IMG/VR virus record: IMGVR_UViG_3300044681_000147 | Location: 1-34,535 of that record | Strand: one strand, 5' to 3' | Source: a virus | Length of the DNA stretch: 34,535 nucleotides | In this document: piece after piece, positions 1 through 8,080 of the stretch | Layout: each line of letters begins with the position of its first letter | Position numbering within the stretch: position 1 is the first letter of the stretch | Program-made: the position numbers and the translations under genes | Notes under the pieces: generated by a model | Database searches by the model: none | Told to the model about the DNA's origin: nothing | What the model saw: only the letters and a program-made list of their open reading frames with translations

Positions 1-279
1 TGGGTGAAACAGTTCGAAGATCAACGTGACCTTCTCTTGAAGTTTATCTCAAACTTTTTGGGGGAGAGTCTTCCAGACGATCTTGATTTGAATAATTGTG
101 ATGTTAGGATTGGTGGGTTTTTACCGCAACATATCAAACGAAACCCTAAAGAGAAAGGCGCTGCTACTGAAACTACCATTGTGGATATTGATGGTAACAA
201 GTGTCCTTTTGAGTATGGTGCTGGTGGGCCTGTTTGTCTAAGTCTAGGTCACCCTCCCGTTGCCGGTGTACATTATTAA
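1..279 (+). CDS. C-terminal part of an unknown plus-strand protein (truncated by window start)
   Basis: The reading frame is open from the first base (TGG GTG AAA...) and ends at TAA 277-279. The GTG at position 4 is therefore probably internal and the true start lies outside the window. The visible 92 residues have a hydrophobic/acidic helix-like stretch near the start (FISNFLGESLPDDLDL), three cysteines, and a Gly/Pro-rich end (YGAGGPVC, GHPPVAGVHY). I do not recognise the family. It is the only plus-strand gene I support here, so it marks the edge of the minus-strand late block and is transcribed towards it. A strong hairpin with T-tracts follows 6 bases after the stop. No function is proposed. 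Confidence 0.6.
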   Translation, partial: WVKQFEDQRDLLLKFISNFLGESLPDDLDLNNCDVRIGGFLPQHIKRNPKEKGAATETTIVDIDGNKCPFEYGAGGPVCLSLGHPPVAGVHY

Positions 280-285
280 AAAATA

Positions 286-305
286 GGGGGCTTACGCCCC
301 CTTTT
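286..305. terminator. Bidirectional intrinsic terminator between convergent genes
   Basis: The stem pairs GGGGGC (286-291) with GCCCCC (296-301) around a TTAC loop. Reading plus, it is followed by TTTT (302-305). Reading minus, it is followed by TATTTTTT (complement of 278-285). It can thus end the plus-strand gene that stops at 279 and also any minus-strand transcript that passes the capsid-gene terminator. Confidence 0.8.
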
Positions 306-385
306 CATACTCCAACTTCCACACCAACACCTCCACGGCGTATGTGGTTTTCTAGTACTTGTAATTTGTATATTGATTGTGCCAT
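305..385 (-). CDS. Possible 26-residue small protein downstream of gene 23 (doubtful)
   Basis: On the minus strand an ATG at 385-383 opens a 26-codon frame ending in TGA at 307-305, starting MAQSIYKLQVLENH and ending in a Gly/Val-rich tail. It fits exactly between the capsid-gene terminator and the convergent terminator. The upstream sequence (ATATAAGAT) is a poor ribosome-binding site. Expression would need read-through of the UUCG terminator. It may be a chance frame, and no family is recognised. Confidence 0.25.
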   Translation of the reverse strand: MAQSIYKLQVLENHIRRGGVGVEVGV

Positions 386-397
386 ATCTTATATATG

Positions 398-425
398 AAA
401 AAAAAGGGGAGACCGAAGTCTCCCC
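398..425 (-). terminator. UUCG-tetraloop terminator of the capsid gene transcript
   Basis: On the minus strand GGGGAGAC (425-418) pairs perfectly with GTCTCCCC (413-406) around the loop TTCG, closed by a C-G pair. Eight T residues follow (405-398). This is the extra-stable C(UUCG)G form that T4-type phages commonly use for intrinsic terminators. It lies about 30 bases after the gene 23 stop and ends the late head-gene operon. Confidence 0.92.
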
Positions 426-454
426 TAAAAATGTCTCTTACGAGATTCTTTTTA

Positions 455-1762
455 TTAGGTCAAGATGTTGTCCACACGGAAGATACGGTAGTACATGTTG
501 CTCTTAGCAGCAGCAAGACCATCAGCAGGAGTCGCACCCACGAACGGGTTAGAAGCCATACCGTAACGAGTCTTGAAACCAATCTTCGGCTGGAAGTCGT
601 TCTCACCAACGGCTTTGACCATTGTCAAAGGAACGTAAGGGCAGTAGAACACACCTGAGTCATAAGGGTTAGTACCCTTGTAACCAACAGTCACGTAATC
701 AGTGCTTGCATACGGATCGATGTAAACCTTGATACGACCATTCAGTGTACCAGCGAATGTGTTACCTGTGTCATCCACCTGAAGTGAAGTTGACATAGCA
801 GGAGTGTAGTCAAGCATACCAGAAGCAGCCAGAGCAGTTGCAACATCTGAAGAACAGATCACAACGTTACCCTTACCACGGCGGGTTTCTTTAGCAATGA
901 CGTTACATTCACGGTCAAGCTGAACAACCAGACCCTTGAACTTCTCAGCAGACCAACGGCCGTCAGCGTCTGAAGACAGGTTAAAGATACCCTGCTTCGT
1001 CACGTTAGCCTGAAGACAACCAGTCTTCGCCTGTGAGTTGATGGTGCGGATAACTTCACGGTTGATTTCCGCAAGGATTTCCGTTGACAGAATGTTCGCA
1101 AGTTCTGTCTCAGCGTCAAGACCGTGGATTGCCTTCAGGTCTTGAGCAAGTTCAAGCGAGTATTCTGCTTTCAGCGCACGAGACTTGGCAGTCACGGTTG
1201 CCTTTTCGATGGTGAAACCCATCTCATGGAAAGAAGAACCAGTGTTACCCAGAGCTTCAGCATCAGCGGTAGGCATACCACCAGCAGCGAGGTCAGTCAG
1301 ACGAACGCCAGCAGAGTCAACACCGTTCCAACCAGAAGCGTTGTCACTGTCGTGTGTACCAGCAGAATCGCCAGAGAACTGAGTTTCTGCTTCGTTGAAG
1401 AGAGCTTCACGGTTAGAAGTAGAACCACCACCGTAACGAGCCTTCAGAGCGAAGATAAGACCAGTAGGGCCAGACATAGGCTGAACACCACAAACGTCAT
1501 ATGCCATGAGGTTAGGCATAGCACGGCGAACGAGAGAGATCAGAATCGGATCCCAAGTTGCCTGTGAACTTGTGTTGTTAGCAGCGACTTCGGTGATGAA
1601 ACCAGACATCGCATTGCGCTCTTCACGAAGAGCACGTTCTTGGTTTTCAAGGATAGCAGCGGTAACTGCCTTTCTGTGGTGATCTTTAATAGAACCCGCA
1701 GACTCCTCGTTGAGCACGGGGCTCCACTTTTCGATCAAATGATCAAATGATTGAGTTGTCAT
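455..1762 (-). CDS. 23: Major capsid protein (gp23-like)
   Basis: This 435-residue protein sits directly after the scaffold gene and before a strong terminator, the T4 position of gene 23. It begins MTTQSFDHLIEKWSPVLNEE and has the gp23-type body: VRRAMPNLMAYDVCGVQPMSGP near residue 80, an EMGFTIEKATVTAKSRALKAE-type segment near residue 180, and a C-terminal MASNPFVG / MYYRIFRV region. It should form the hexamers of the icosahedral head around the gp22 core, its N-terminal segment being removed by the gp21 protease. A good ribosome-binding site (AAGGAA) precedes the ATG. No gene 24 vertex paralogue follows, so another gene or gp23 itself must fill the vertices. It is slightly shorter than T4 gp23 (521 residues), as in marine relatives. 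Confidence 0.95.
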   Translation of the reverse strand: MTTQSFDHLIEKWSPVLNEESAGSIKDHHRKAVTAAILENQERALREERNAMSGFITEVAANNTSSQATWDPILISLVRRAMPNLMAYDVCGVQPMSGPTGLIFALKARYGGGSTSNREALFNEAETQFSGDSAGTHDSDNASGWNGVDSAGVRLTDLAAGGMPTADAEALGNTGSSFHEMGFTIEKATVTAKSRALKAEYSLELAQDLKAIHGLDAETELANILSTEILAEINREVIRTINSQAKTGCLQANVTKQGIFNLSSDADGRWSAEKFKGLVVQLDRECNVIAKETRRGKGNVVICSSDVATALAASGMLDYTPAMSTSLQVDDTGNTFAGTLNGRIKVYIDPYASTDYVTVGYKGTNPYDSGVFYCPYVPLTMVKAVGENDFQPKIGFKTRYGMASNPFVGATPADGLAAAKSNMYYRIFRVDNILT

Positions 1763-1774
1763 GTTAGATATTCC

Positions 1775-2821
1775 TTATTGCTTAGTAGTCTTTTTGATAG
1801 CAGCAAGATAAGATTCCATTACTGAGGAAACTTCGACTTCTGTGTCGGCTTCTTCGGCAGTGATATCGGTTCTAGCAGCCGGTGTTTCGGTCTTAAAGAA
1901 AGATTCTTTAATAGTTTGAACTTTAGATTTGAATGATTCAGAATCATCAAAATCCACGCCTTCAACTAAACCACGAAGTTTTTCAACCTGAGTTTCAGCC
2001 ATACCACGTGACGCTTCTGCAATAATTGCATTGCGCTTGTATGTCTCAAGTTCTTCAGACAGTTTAATCGACTCACCAGTTTGAGCGTTGAGTTTTTCTT
2101 CCAACTCTTCAACCTGTTCGGCAAGTTCGTCAACCAGATCAACCTTGGATTCCGGAACGTCAATGTAAGACTCTGTGAACAGGTCTTTCATCTTGTTCAT
2201 AAAGGTTTCTGCGATTTCAGTACGGAGACCGTTCTGAATTGCAACCTTGTTATCTTCCATCCAAGTCTCAACAACGTAGTTGAGGTAGCTATCAACTTTC
2301 TGCACCATGTCGCTCTTAATATTTGCGACTTCCTCAGAGAGTTCCTCCTTATACTGTTCTTCCAAGCGGGAAACTTCTTCCGATAACTTGGTCTTAACAG
2401 CCGCTTCGAAAATTACAGCAGTTTTAGCTTTGAACTCATCACTGAGTGTAGCTTCAGACTCGACCAATGCGTCCAACTCGGCAGTAGTGTCAACAGTCGT
2501 TTCCACGATTGCATCTTCTTCTGCTTCAATGTCTTCGCCCATCATCTTGCTGTATGCACCTTTTAACTCTTCCTTTTTCATTGCGTTGAGTTTGCCGTAC
2601 ATAGCATTGATCATACCTGCTTTTGTTTTCGGAACAGGAGCTTGTGATTTTACAGCATCAGCGGCCGCATCAACCGAAGCGATAGAATCAGGTTCCGTAA
2701 CGGCGCCTTGATCTTTCTTCGGAGCAGATGCTTTAGGAGCAGATGCTTCATCGAGAGTCTCTTCCACGATTTCGTTAATTTCTTCATCGTGGAGTTCTTC
2801 GACTTGTTTTACGTCAGTCAT
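1775..2821 (-). CDS. 22: Prohead core scaffold protein (gp22-like)
   Basis: A 348-residue, strongly acidic, almost entirely helical protein. An Ala/Lys/Pro/Glu-rich N-terminal part (about 1-75) is followed by a KAGMINAMYGKLNAMKKEEL segment, then long Glu/Lys coiled-coil stretches (about 110-310) including VDELAEQVEELEEKLN. It ends SYLAAIKKTTKQ. This composition and its place between the protease and capsid genes identify the main scaffold of the prohead core, which is degraded by gp21 on maturation. It is longer than T4 gp22 (269 residues), mostly through the N-terminal extension. The ATG is preceded by AAGGAG. Thirteen bases separate its stop from gene 23, so translation is probably coupled within the operon. 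Confidence 0.9.
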   Translation of the reverse strand: MTDVKQVEELHDEEINEIVEETLDEASAPKASAPKKDQGAVTEPDSIASVDAAADAVKSQAPVPKTKAGMINAMYGKLNAMKKEELKGAYSKMMGEDIEAEEDAIVETTVDTTAELDALVESEATLSDEFKAKTAVIFEAAVKTKLSEEVSRLEEQYKEELSEEVANIKSDMVQKVDSYLNYVVETWMEDNKVAIQNGLRTEIAETFMNKMKDLFTESYIDVPESKVDLVDELAEQVEELEEKLNAQTGESIKLSEELETYKRNAIIAEASRGMAETQVEKLRGLVEGVDFDDSESFKSKVQTIKESFFKTETPAARTDITAEEADTEVEVSSVMESYLAAIKKTTKQ

Positions 2822-2831
2822 ATGTAACTCC

Positions 2832-3491
2832 TTACAATTGTGATTTAATTAACGAGAGGAAATTTTTAAACTCTCGAATTTGCACATCAGATCGATATGC
2901 TTTCGGAGCAGTTTTAATTTCAGTCTCCATTTTCTCAATTACCTGAGCTTCTAAAATGCCGTTATTCCAAACCCAATCAACACCTTCCATGATTCCATTA
3001 ACAAATGCATCCGGTGCAGATGGGTCTTGTACGATGTCAACCGTACTAAGAATAAAGTCTTCTTTGACGTACATTGCGCCATTTCTTTGCTCAAGGCTAC
3101 CCATACCACGAGTTGACACGCCTAGTTGAACACCGCCTTCTAGGAGACCTTTTACGATCTTACCCATAGGAGTATCAAGAATTTGTGCCTTTCCTACCAC
3201 ATCATTGCCTTCAAAACGAAGGTCTGTGATGAGGTGAGAAACTTTATCAAGGTTAACAGTAGGGCCTTCAGGGTGATTCAATTCACCAACGGCACGCTTC
3301 TTGCTAACCTGTTCAGTAACGTACTTGTTTACCGCACTCTCCATAATGGCTTTAGGATAAACACGTCCGTTTCTATTCTTCTTGTCCGCCTGTGCGAACA
3401 CGCCTTCAATGGTGAACTTCTTGCCACCATCTTCTTTGGCTTCTACAATACATTGTAGATCGTTTTCTACGTATTCGCTAATTAACTTCAT
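2832..3491 (-). CDS. 21: Prohead maturation protease (gp21-like)
   Basis: This 219-residue protein has the motifs of the T4 prohead protease family (herpesvirus-protease-like fold): GELNHPEG around residues 69-76, with H73 as the likely catalytic His, and LGVSTRGMGSL around 123-133, with S126 as the likely nucleophile. It should sit in the prohead core, self-activate, and cleave scaffold, capsid and core proteins before packaging. The start is fixed by a 4-base ATGA overlap with the stop of the preceding small gene, indicating translational coupling. The C-terminal segment (FKNFLSLIKSQL) is typical of self-processed tails. Confidence 0.93.
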   Translation of the reverse strand: MKLISEYVENDLQCIVEAKEDGGKKFTIEGVFAQADKKNRNGRVYPKAIMESAVNKYVTEQVSKKRAVGELNHPEGPTVNLDKVSHLITDLRFEGNDVVGKAQILDTPMGKIVKGLLEGGVQLGVSTRGMGSLEQRNGAMYVKEDFILSTVDIVQDPSAPDAFVNGIMEGVDWVWNNGILEAQVIEKMETEIKTAPKAYRSDVQIREFKNFLSLIKSQL

Positions 3492-3691
3492 GTTAATTCC
3501 TTGACAATAGTCTCAACAGACTTCTGTGCTTCTTTCTGAGATTTGAAGGTATCTAATTTATCACCGTCAACATATGCGGTGAAACCCTTCGCATCTTTAG
3601 TAATTACTACGGGAATCTTATTAATCTTCTTATTGAAAACAATATCTCCGGAAACCTTTTTAGCTTCCCGTATCTGATTAAATGTTTTCAT
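3488..3691 (-). CDS. Small basic protein at the gene 68 position
   Basis: A 67-residue, Lys-rich protein (MKTFNQIREAKKVSGD..., ending VETIVKELT). It lies between the gp67-like gene and gene 21, where T4 carries gene 68, a prohead core protein of 141 residues. The length is only half of T4 gp68 and I see no clear sequence match, so the assignment is positional. A late promoter box lies 26 bases upstream of the ATG and AGGGA serves as ribosome-binding site. Its TGA overlaps the gene 21 start as ATGA. A role in core assembly is an inference. Confidence 0.6.
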   Translation of the reverse strand: MKTFNQIREAKKVSGDIVFNKKINKIPVVITKDAKGFTAYVDGDKLDTFKSQKEAQKSVETIVKELT

Positions 3692-3716
3692 ACTAAGTTT
3701 TCCCTGTTGTACATAT

Positions 3717-3724
3717 TATTTATA
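3717..3724 (-). promoter_or_regulatory. T4-type late promoter (TATAAATA)
   Basis: The minus strand reads TATAAATA exactly, the consensus of the T4 late promoter recognised by sigma gp55 with gp33 and the gp45 clamp. It sits 26 bases before the start of the gene at 3691, in the only real gap between gp67-like and gp68-position genes. It would boost protease, scaffold and capsid expression. Confidence 0.8.
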
Positions 3725-3737
3725 CAAATTAAATTTT

Positions 3738-4019
3738 TTAAACGTCTTCTTCTTCAGATTCTTCATCATCAAGGTCGAATTCTTCCTGATCATCATCGTC
3801 ATCATCAGAGAAGAAGTCATCGTCTTCGATAGACAGGTCATCGTCCGAATTAAAAATTGTGGCCGCAACCGCCGCCTTTTCGGCATCAAGACGGTCATTC
3901 ATTTTCACACTCATGATCTCATCAAAATGCGCTTTCGCTTTGTTAAAGTCCCCTGTACGTAACAGGTCAATGAATTCCTGATTTACGGAAGCGGGGATAT
4001 CTAAATTTTCTTCACTCAT
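3738..4019 (-). CDS. 67: Acidic prohead core protein (gp67-like)
   Basis: A 93-residue protein. Its first ~60 residues look helical (NQEFIDLLRTGDFNKAKAHFDEIM), followed by an intensely acidic tail (DDDDDQEEFDLDDEESEEE). T4 gp67 is an 80-residue acidic core protein encoded immediately after portal gene 20, and this gene is in the same place. It probably helps shape the scaffold core and is degraded by gp21. One base separates it from the gene 20 stop. The match rests on position, size and charge. Confidence 0.75.
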   Translation of the reverse strand: MSEENLDIPASVNQEFIDLLRTGDFNKAKAHFDEIMSVKMNDRLDAEKAAVAATIFNSDDDLSIEDDDFFSDDDDDDQEEFDLDDEESEEEDV

Positions 4020-4020
4020 A

Positions 4021-5535
4021 TTATGCTCCTATTTCATCTTGAGGTTCTTGGTCTCCACCGCCTTTTTCATTTTCGGATTCGACCTCTTTTCTCATTTGTT
4101 CAATGTCATCATCAGACATCATCATGACATTCTTCATTACCCACTCACGTGAGAAATATTCACCAACATACTGAGAAATCTGATCCATTGTCTGGAGTCT
4201 TTCTCTTAATAGTTCGGCATCTTTTAATTCTGTGAAATGATTATCACGAATAAAGTCAATCGCAATATCATTCTTCCAATCTTCCCAATCTTCCTCTGTA
4301 CAAATACCCTTAATGATTAACTGCTTCTTAAGGATACCCAAGAACATCATGGAGAATCTTCTACGGAGTCTATCAACAAACTTCTGGAACTTAACCTCAT
4401 CTCTACTGATTTCAGTAGAACGACCAAGGGAGAACTGTGCCTCTTGTTCAAGTCTATTAATAGGTACGTTCAAAGAACGGTAAAGTTTCTTCTGGAAGTA
4501 AATGATATCATCAATCTGTCCAAGGTTCTCACCGCCAGGCAGTGTAGAAATCTCAGTACCACGACCACCTTCTCTACGAGGTAACCAGAAATCTTCCAAC
4601 ATGGCCATGTGTTTACGATCATCTTTAATCTGACCAGTATTGGCATCATAGACCAACTTATTTCTATAACGAGACATGATGTCTTTCATGTGTTGTTCTG
4701 CCTTACCAGTAGGCAAGTTACCAACATCGATATAGAAAATTCTTCTCTCAGGCGCACGTGCGAGACGGTAGATAACCAGAGAGTCTTCCATCATCCTTAA
4801 TTGGTTGACGGGCTTAATTGCTTTATGTAAGTAAGAGATCACTCTCTTACGTGATGTATCAAGTAAACCTGAAGTCACATACGAAACAGAATCAGGGGAA
4901 AGTTTAATCCCTTGGTTTGCACCAGCCTTTTCTTGATAGATGTAAAACTCGTTGACAGAATCAACAATCTTTGCATCTGTCTTTTGATCCTTTTTGTATT
5001 TGACCTCTTTAACTTTACGAATCTTAGACGAATCTACAGGACGAATCTCCTGAATACCAGCCTTAGGATTACTTTCGTTAACTACGAGGTGATGTACTAA
5101 ACGTCCATCGACATACCAAGAACGGAACATATCGTGTGCGTTATCTTGGAAATTCAACATAGAACAGATACCATCAAACTCGTCAGTGATCAACTTCTTG
5201 ATCTTATCTGAAGTGTCTACATGGTCTAGAATCAGTTCTACAGAGGCTTCCAAGTCAGAAGCACTAATAGATTCGTTTACGATATCTTCAATTGCAGCAT
5301 CCACTTCAGGATGTTCTGCGATACCACGATATTTCTTAATGAGTTCGGCATTATCCTTGGCTTCGTTACCTTCCATGTCAACATACTGACCGAAGTAAGC
5401 TCCGGAAGCAGTGACATAGCCAGCACCATCGTCATCCTGTTTAGGAACGATGGATGGTAACTTTTCCTTTTCTTCTTGTTTTTGGACTCTTTTAATCTCA
5501 AAACCAAAAAGTTTTAATCCGTTATTCTCTGCCAT
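4021..5535 (-). CDS. 20: Portal vertex protein (gp20-like)
   Basis: This 504-residue protein (T4 gp20: 524) is the dodecameric portal at the DNA-entry vertex. Recognisable gp20 segments include an early YRGIAEHPEVDAAIEDIVNE region (~70-90), RLARAPERRIFYIDVGNLP (~260-280), a FWLPRREGGRGTEISTLPGG block (~315-335) and a helical ...FSLGRSTEISRDEVKFQKFV region (~370-390). It nucleates prohead assembly and docks the gp17 motor and later the neck. It is preceded by a conspicuous hairpin (5559-5592) separating it from gene 19, and followed after one base by the gp67-like gene. Confidence 0.96.
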   Translation of the reverse strand: MAENNGLKLFGFEIKRVQKQEEKEKLPSIVPKQDDDGAGYVTASGAYFGQYVDMEGNEAKDNAELIKKYRGIAEHPEVDAAIEDIVNESISASDLEASVELILDHVDTSDKIKKLITDEFDGICSMLNFQDNAHDMFRSWYVDGRLVHHLVVNESNPKAGIQEIRPVDSSKIRKVKEVKYKKDQKTDAKIVDSVNEFYIYQEKAGANQGIKLSPDSVSYVTSGLLDTSRKRVISYLHKAIKPVNQLRMMEDSLVIYRLARAPERRIFYIDVGNLPTGKAEQHMKDIMSRYRNKLVYDANTGQIKDDRKHMAMLEDFWLPRREGGRGTEISTLPGGENLGQIDDIIYFQKKLYRSLNVPINRLEQEAQFSLGRSTEISRDEVKFQKFVDRLRRRFSMMFLGILKKQLIIKGICTEEDWEDWKNDIAIDFIRDNHFTELKDAELLRERLQTMDQISQYVGEYFSREWVMKNVMMMSDDDIEQMRKEVESENEKGGGDQEPQDEIGA

Positions 5536-5558
5536 ATAATCCAGACTCTTCTAAAATA

Positions 5559-5592
5559 GTATAGTACGGGGAGTTTCCCCCCCGTACTGTAT
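5559..5592 (-). terminator. GC-rich hairpin between genes 19 and 20: terminator or 5'-leader stem
   Basis: On the minus strand AGTACGGGG (5588-5580) pairs perfectly with CCCCGTACT (5571-5563), and the stem extends outward by about four pairs including two G-U. Only TTTT within CTATTTTAG follows, a weak T-tract. A one-mismatch late box, TATAAGTA (5599-5592), sits immediately upstream. A transcript from it would begin inside the 5' arm and still form a shorter 5'-terminal stem, which could stabilise gene 20 mRNA instead of terminating. Confidence 0.55.
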
Positions 5593-5605
5593 ACTTATAA
5601 CACCA

Positions 5606-6133
5606 TTAAGAAGTGGTGTTTGACTCCCAGTATTGAACTTGGAATTCACAAGTGAATTCTTCAATTGCGTCAACAGTTTCATAACTCACATCGATTGCAG
5701 CCACGTTGGTGGGGAAACAACCACGGAAGTTATATCTCTTAACTGTCGAACCATCCTTGTCCAACTGTTCAACGATCAGGTCAGCCTGATAGTCAACAGG
5801 GTTGGTGAGACCAGTGTTTGCTTGGTGAGCGTTGATACCGTTCATCCAAGTTTCCAAAGCATTACGGATTTGGAAATCTGTGTCGTTGATTACAGTTACC
5901 GTCCACGATTCAAATGTACGGTCACCAGCAATCTTCAACTGTCTACCACGGAAAGGAATCTCAATAACGTTCATTACTGAGGCAGGCAACTGAGCCGCTT
6001 TACAAAGGAATGATGTGAGTTCCACATCACCCCCAGCATAGGCGGGAAAGTTAACAGTCGCCTTGAAGAGGTTAGCACGTGCGCCACCGCCTCTTAACTT
6101 TGACTTAAAGTCATCTACTCCTAAAATTGCCAT
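5606..6133 (-). CDS. 19: Tail tube protein (gp19-like)
   Basis: A 175-residue protein (T4 gp19: 163) directly downstream of the sheath gene. It has the T4-like tube pattern: N-terminal VDDFKSKLRGGGARANLFKA (about 6-25), IPFRGRQLKIAGDRTFESWT near residue 60-80, and an IRNALETWMNGINAH segment near 95. It should form stacked hexamers of the inner tail tube inside the gp18 sheath. The gene is 19 bases downstream of gene 18, and a strong hairpin follows its stop. Confidence 0.93.
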   Translation of the reverse strand: MAILGVDDFKSKLRGGGARANLFKATVNFPAYAGGDVELTSFLCKAAQLPASVMNVIEIPFRGRQLKIAGDRTFESWTVTVINDTDFQIRNALETWMNGINAHQANTGLTNPVDYQADLIVEQLDKDGSTVKRYNFRGCFPTNVAAIDVSYETVDAIEEFTCEFQVQYWESNTTS

Positions 6134-6152
6134 TTCTTATGCTCCTGTTATC

Positions 6153-7991
6153 TTAGACCGCACCAACAACTTCATCAAACTGTACGCCTGTTCTAACAGC
6201 AACAAAGTTAAGTGTCACATAGTTAATTGAACGTGCGGGTTTGATAAAGATTGAAGCGACAAATTCGTTTCTATCAACCACGGCAGGCGTGTTGTTCGTT
6301 TCGTCACAAACGACACGGAAGTCCGTGATACCTCTACGACCTCTAACTTCACGCAACAGGGGTTCAACAATGTTCGTGAATTCAGCACGAGTAAACTCAT
6401 CGTTGAATTCGAACAGGATGTTCTTGGCAGCGGCAGCGATTGAACGCTCCAGTGCAAGGAACAATCTGCGAACGTTGATTCTGTCGAATGCAGAAGGTCT
6501 ATTCTCATGGGTCTTATCCCCGTAGAGAACAATTGCAGCGCCAGGAATATTGGCAATCGGGTTAACACCCGCCTTATACAATGTGTCTCTCTGAGTCTTG
6601 TTAGGAGCAACCGCAAGATCGGTAACACCGACATAGTTGCCTCTACGTTGACCCGCAGGAGAATACCAAGGAGCAGCTACAGCATCAGTTGCGGCCATAA
6701 GACCAGCGGTTGATGAGGCAGCAGGGATGTAGACATACTTATCATTGTACTTATCGAAAACCTTGAGGTAGTTGTTATCGACAATCAAGTACGATGAGTT
6801 GGTTAAACTATTTGCAAACGAAACCGCATTAGTAACAGCAGTCGAGGAAGCGACACCAACTGTTTCTGTGCGCTTAGGTGAAGTCACCACCACACAGTCT
6901 TTACGTGTTGTCATTGCAATACCGTTCATATCGTTGACGATTGTAACAGCGTCACTATCAGCAACGGAACCTTGACCAACCGGAGAGATTAAGAAATCTA
7001 CTGTAACATTTTCTGTGTCTTCGAAGAGATCGAAGGCATTCGCAATATTACCGGCTGAGAAATCATCATCATCAGCACCATTTGAAAGTTTAATGGTTGC
7101 TGCGTCATCCGAGTTCCAAGCTACCCAAGCAGAAGTTCCTGTTGCGTAGTCTGTTGCAGAATCAACGTCCGGAGTATTACCCCAGTATTGACCAATACCT
7201 TTACCACCAGACAGTGCGGAAGAGAATGCAGAGTCACCATCGAAGAAACCAGACATTCTAATGTAGTTAGAACGTTGGTTGATAGCTTCTACCACATACT
7301 GTGGTTCGCCTTCGTTTGTGACAGCACCTTTAGCAACTGAAAGGTGAGGGAATGTTTCTAACACTGATCCAGGCGTTCCTGAGAATGCACCAGTACGGTC
7401 AATCACCGCAACGTGGATTTCATCATTCGATCCGCTTCTAGCAGAAGCCCAAGAACTGGTAGTCGGAGCTCTATCGAAAGAACCCGCATAGTTCCAAGAA
7501 TCGAAATAATCACCACCACTATTGGCGGGGCAGAAACTTACTGAAAGAGCGTTACCTAATGCGCCAGGGTATCTTGCGATAAATGCACCTGAGTTATTAG
7601 TAGAAGCATTCAATGAACTCTGAACGGTTGTCTCAAAGTGACTCGTGTTCTTAATAGTGATAGAGTCACCCGAATCAGATGTGTTAACATCTGCAGCATA
7701 TCCTGAGTGAGCGTTTGTACCACCATTGTTACCACGAACAACGTAAAGAGAGTTTGAATATTTTAAGAAGTATGCGGCAGACAAAAAATCTGTCGCAGTA
7801 TCTTCGTTGGGAGCGGCGAAAACTTGCACTAGACCAGCTTCATCTGCGACTAGTGTGCGTTCTTCAGCGGGGCCCCAACGAAACTTACCTACAAAAGCAC
7901 CAGTAGAAGTTGTGACATTAGGAGCGTATCCTGAGAGGTCAATTTCTCTAACGGAGATTGCAGGAGAAGCAGACGGTGTGGTTAATGCCAT
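6153..7991 (-). CDS. 18: Contractile tail sheath protein (gp18-like)
   Basis: A 612-residue sheath subunit (T4 gp18: 659). The N-terminus has the sheath hallmark SPAISVREIDLSGYAPNVTT followed by GAFVGKFRWGPAEE. The middle is a variable Ser/Asp/Asn-rich beta region (about 90-330). The C-terminal part has the conserved YTGV-type NYVGVTDLAVAPNKTQRD region, then INVRRLFLALERSIAAAA and the terminal FIKPARSINYVTLNFVAVRT strand. It polymerises around the gp19 tube and contracts at infection. A consensus late promoter lies 66 bases upstream, and AAAGGAAAA precedes the ATG. Confidence 0.96.
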   Translation of the reverse strand: MALTTPSASPAISVREIDLSGYAPNVTTSTGAFVGKFRWGPAEERTLVADEAGLVQVFAAPNEDTATDFLSAAYFLKYSNSLYVVRGNNGGTNAHSGYAADVNTSDSGDSITIKNTSHFETTVQSSLNASTNNSGAFIARYPGALGNALSVSFCPANSGGDYFDSWNYAGSFDRAPTTSSWASARSGSNDEIHVAVIDRTGAFSGTPGSVLETFPHLSVAKGAVTNEGEPQYVVEAINQRSNYIRMSGFFDGDSAFSSALSGGKGIGQYWGNTPDVDSATDYATGTSAWVAWNSDDAATIKLSNGADDDDFSAGNIANAFDLFEDTENVTVDFLISPVGQGSVADSDAVTIVNDMNGIAMTTRKDCVVVTSPKRTETVGVASSTAVTNAVSFANSLTNSSYLIVDNNYLKVFDKYNDKYVYIPAASSTAGLMAATDAVAAPWYSPAGQRRGNYVGVTDLAVAPNKTQRDTLYKAGVNPIANIPGAAIVLYGDKTHENRPSAFDRINVRRLFLALERSIAAAAKNILFEFNDEFTRAEFTNIVEPLLREVRGRRGITDFRVVCDETNNTPAVVDRNEFVASIFIKPARSINYVTLNFVAVRTGVQFDEVVGAV

Positions 7992-8056
7992 GACTGTTTT
8001 CCTTTTTTCGTTTACAAATTATAAGTTTAACATGATACGGTTTTGTTCAATACATT

Positions 8057-8064
8057 TATTTATA
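8057..8064 (-). promoter_or_regulatory. T4-type late promoter (TATAAATA) for genes 18-19
   Basis: An exact TATAAATA on the minus strand lies in the 89-base gap between the terminase and sheath genes, the largest gap in the head/tail block. The leader to the sheath ATG is about 60 bases, with an A-rich stretch ending in AAGGAAAACAGTC before the ATG. It fits the need for abundant sheath and tube protein. Confidence 0.82.
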
Positions 8065-8080
8065 AAAAGCGTTATTTTCA

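Noticed and set aside
1124-1567. Plus-strand frame of 147 codons opposite the capsid gene
   Set aside because: It lies wholly antisense to the conserved gp23 and has no independent support.
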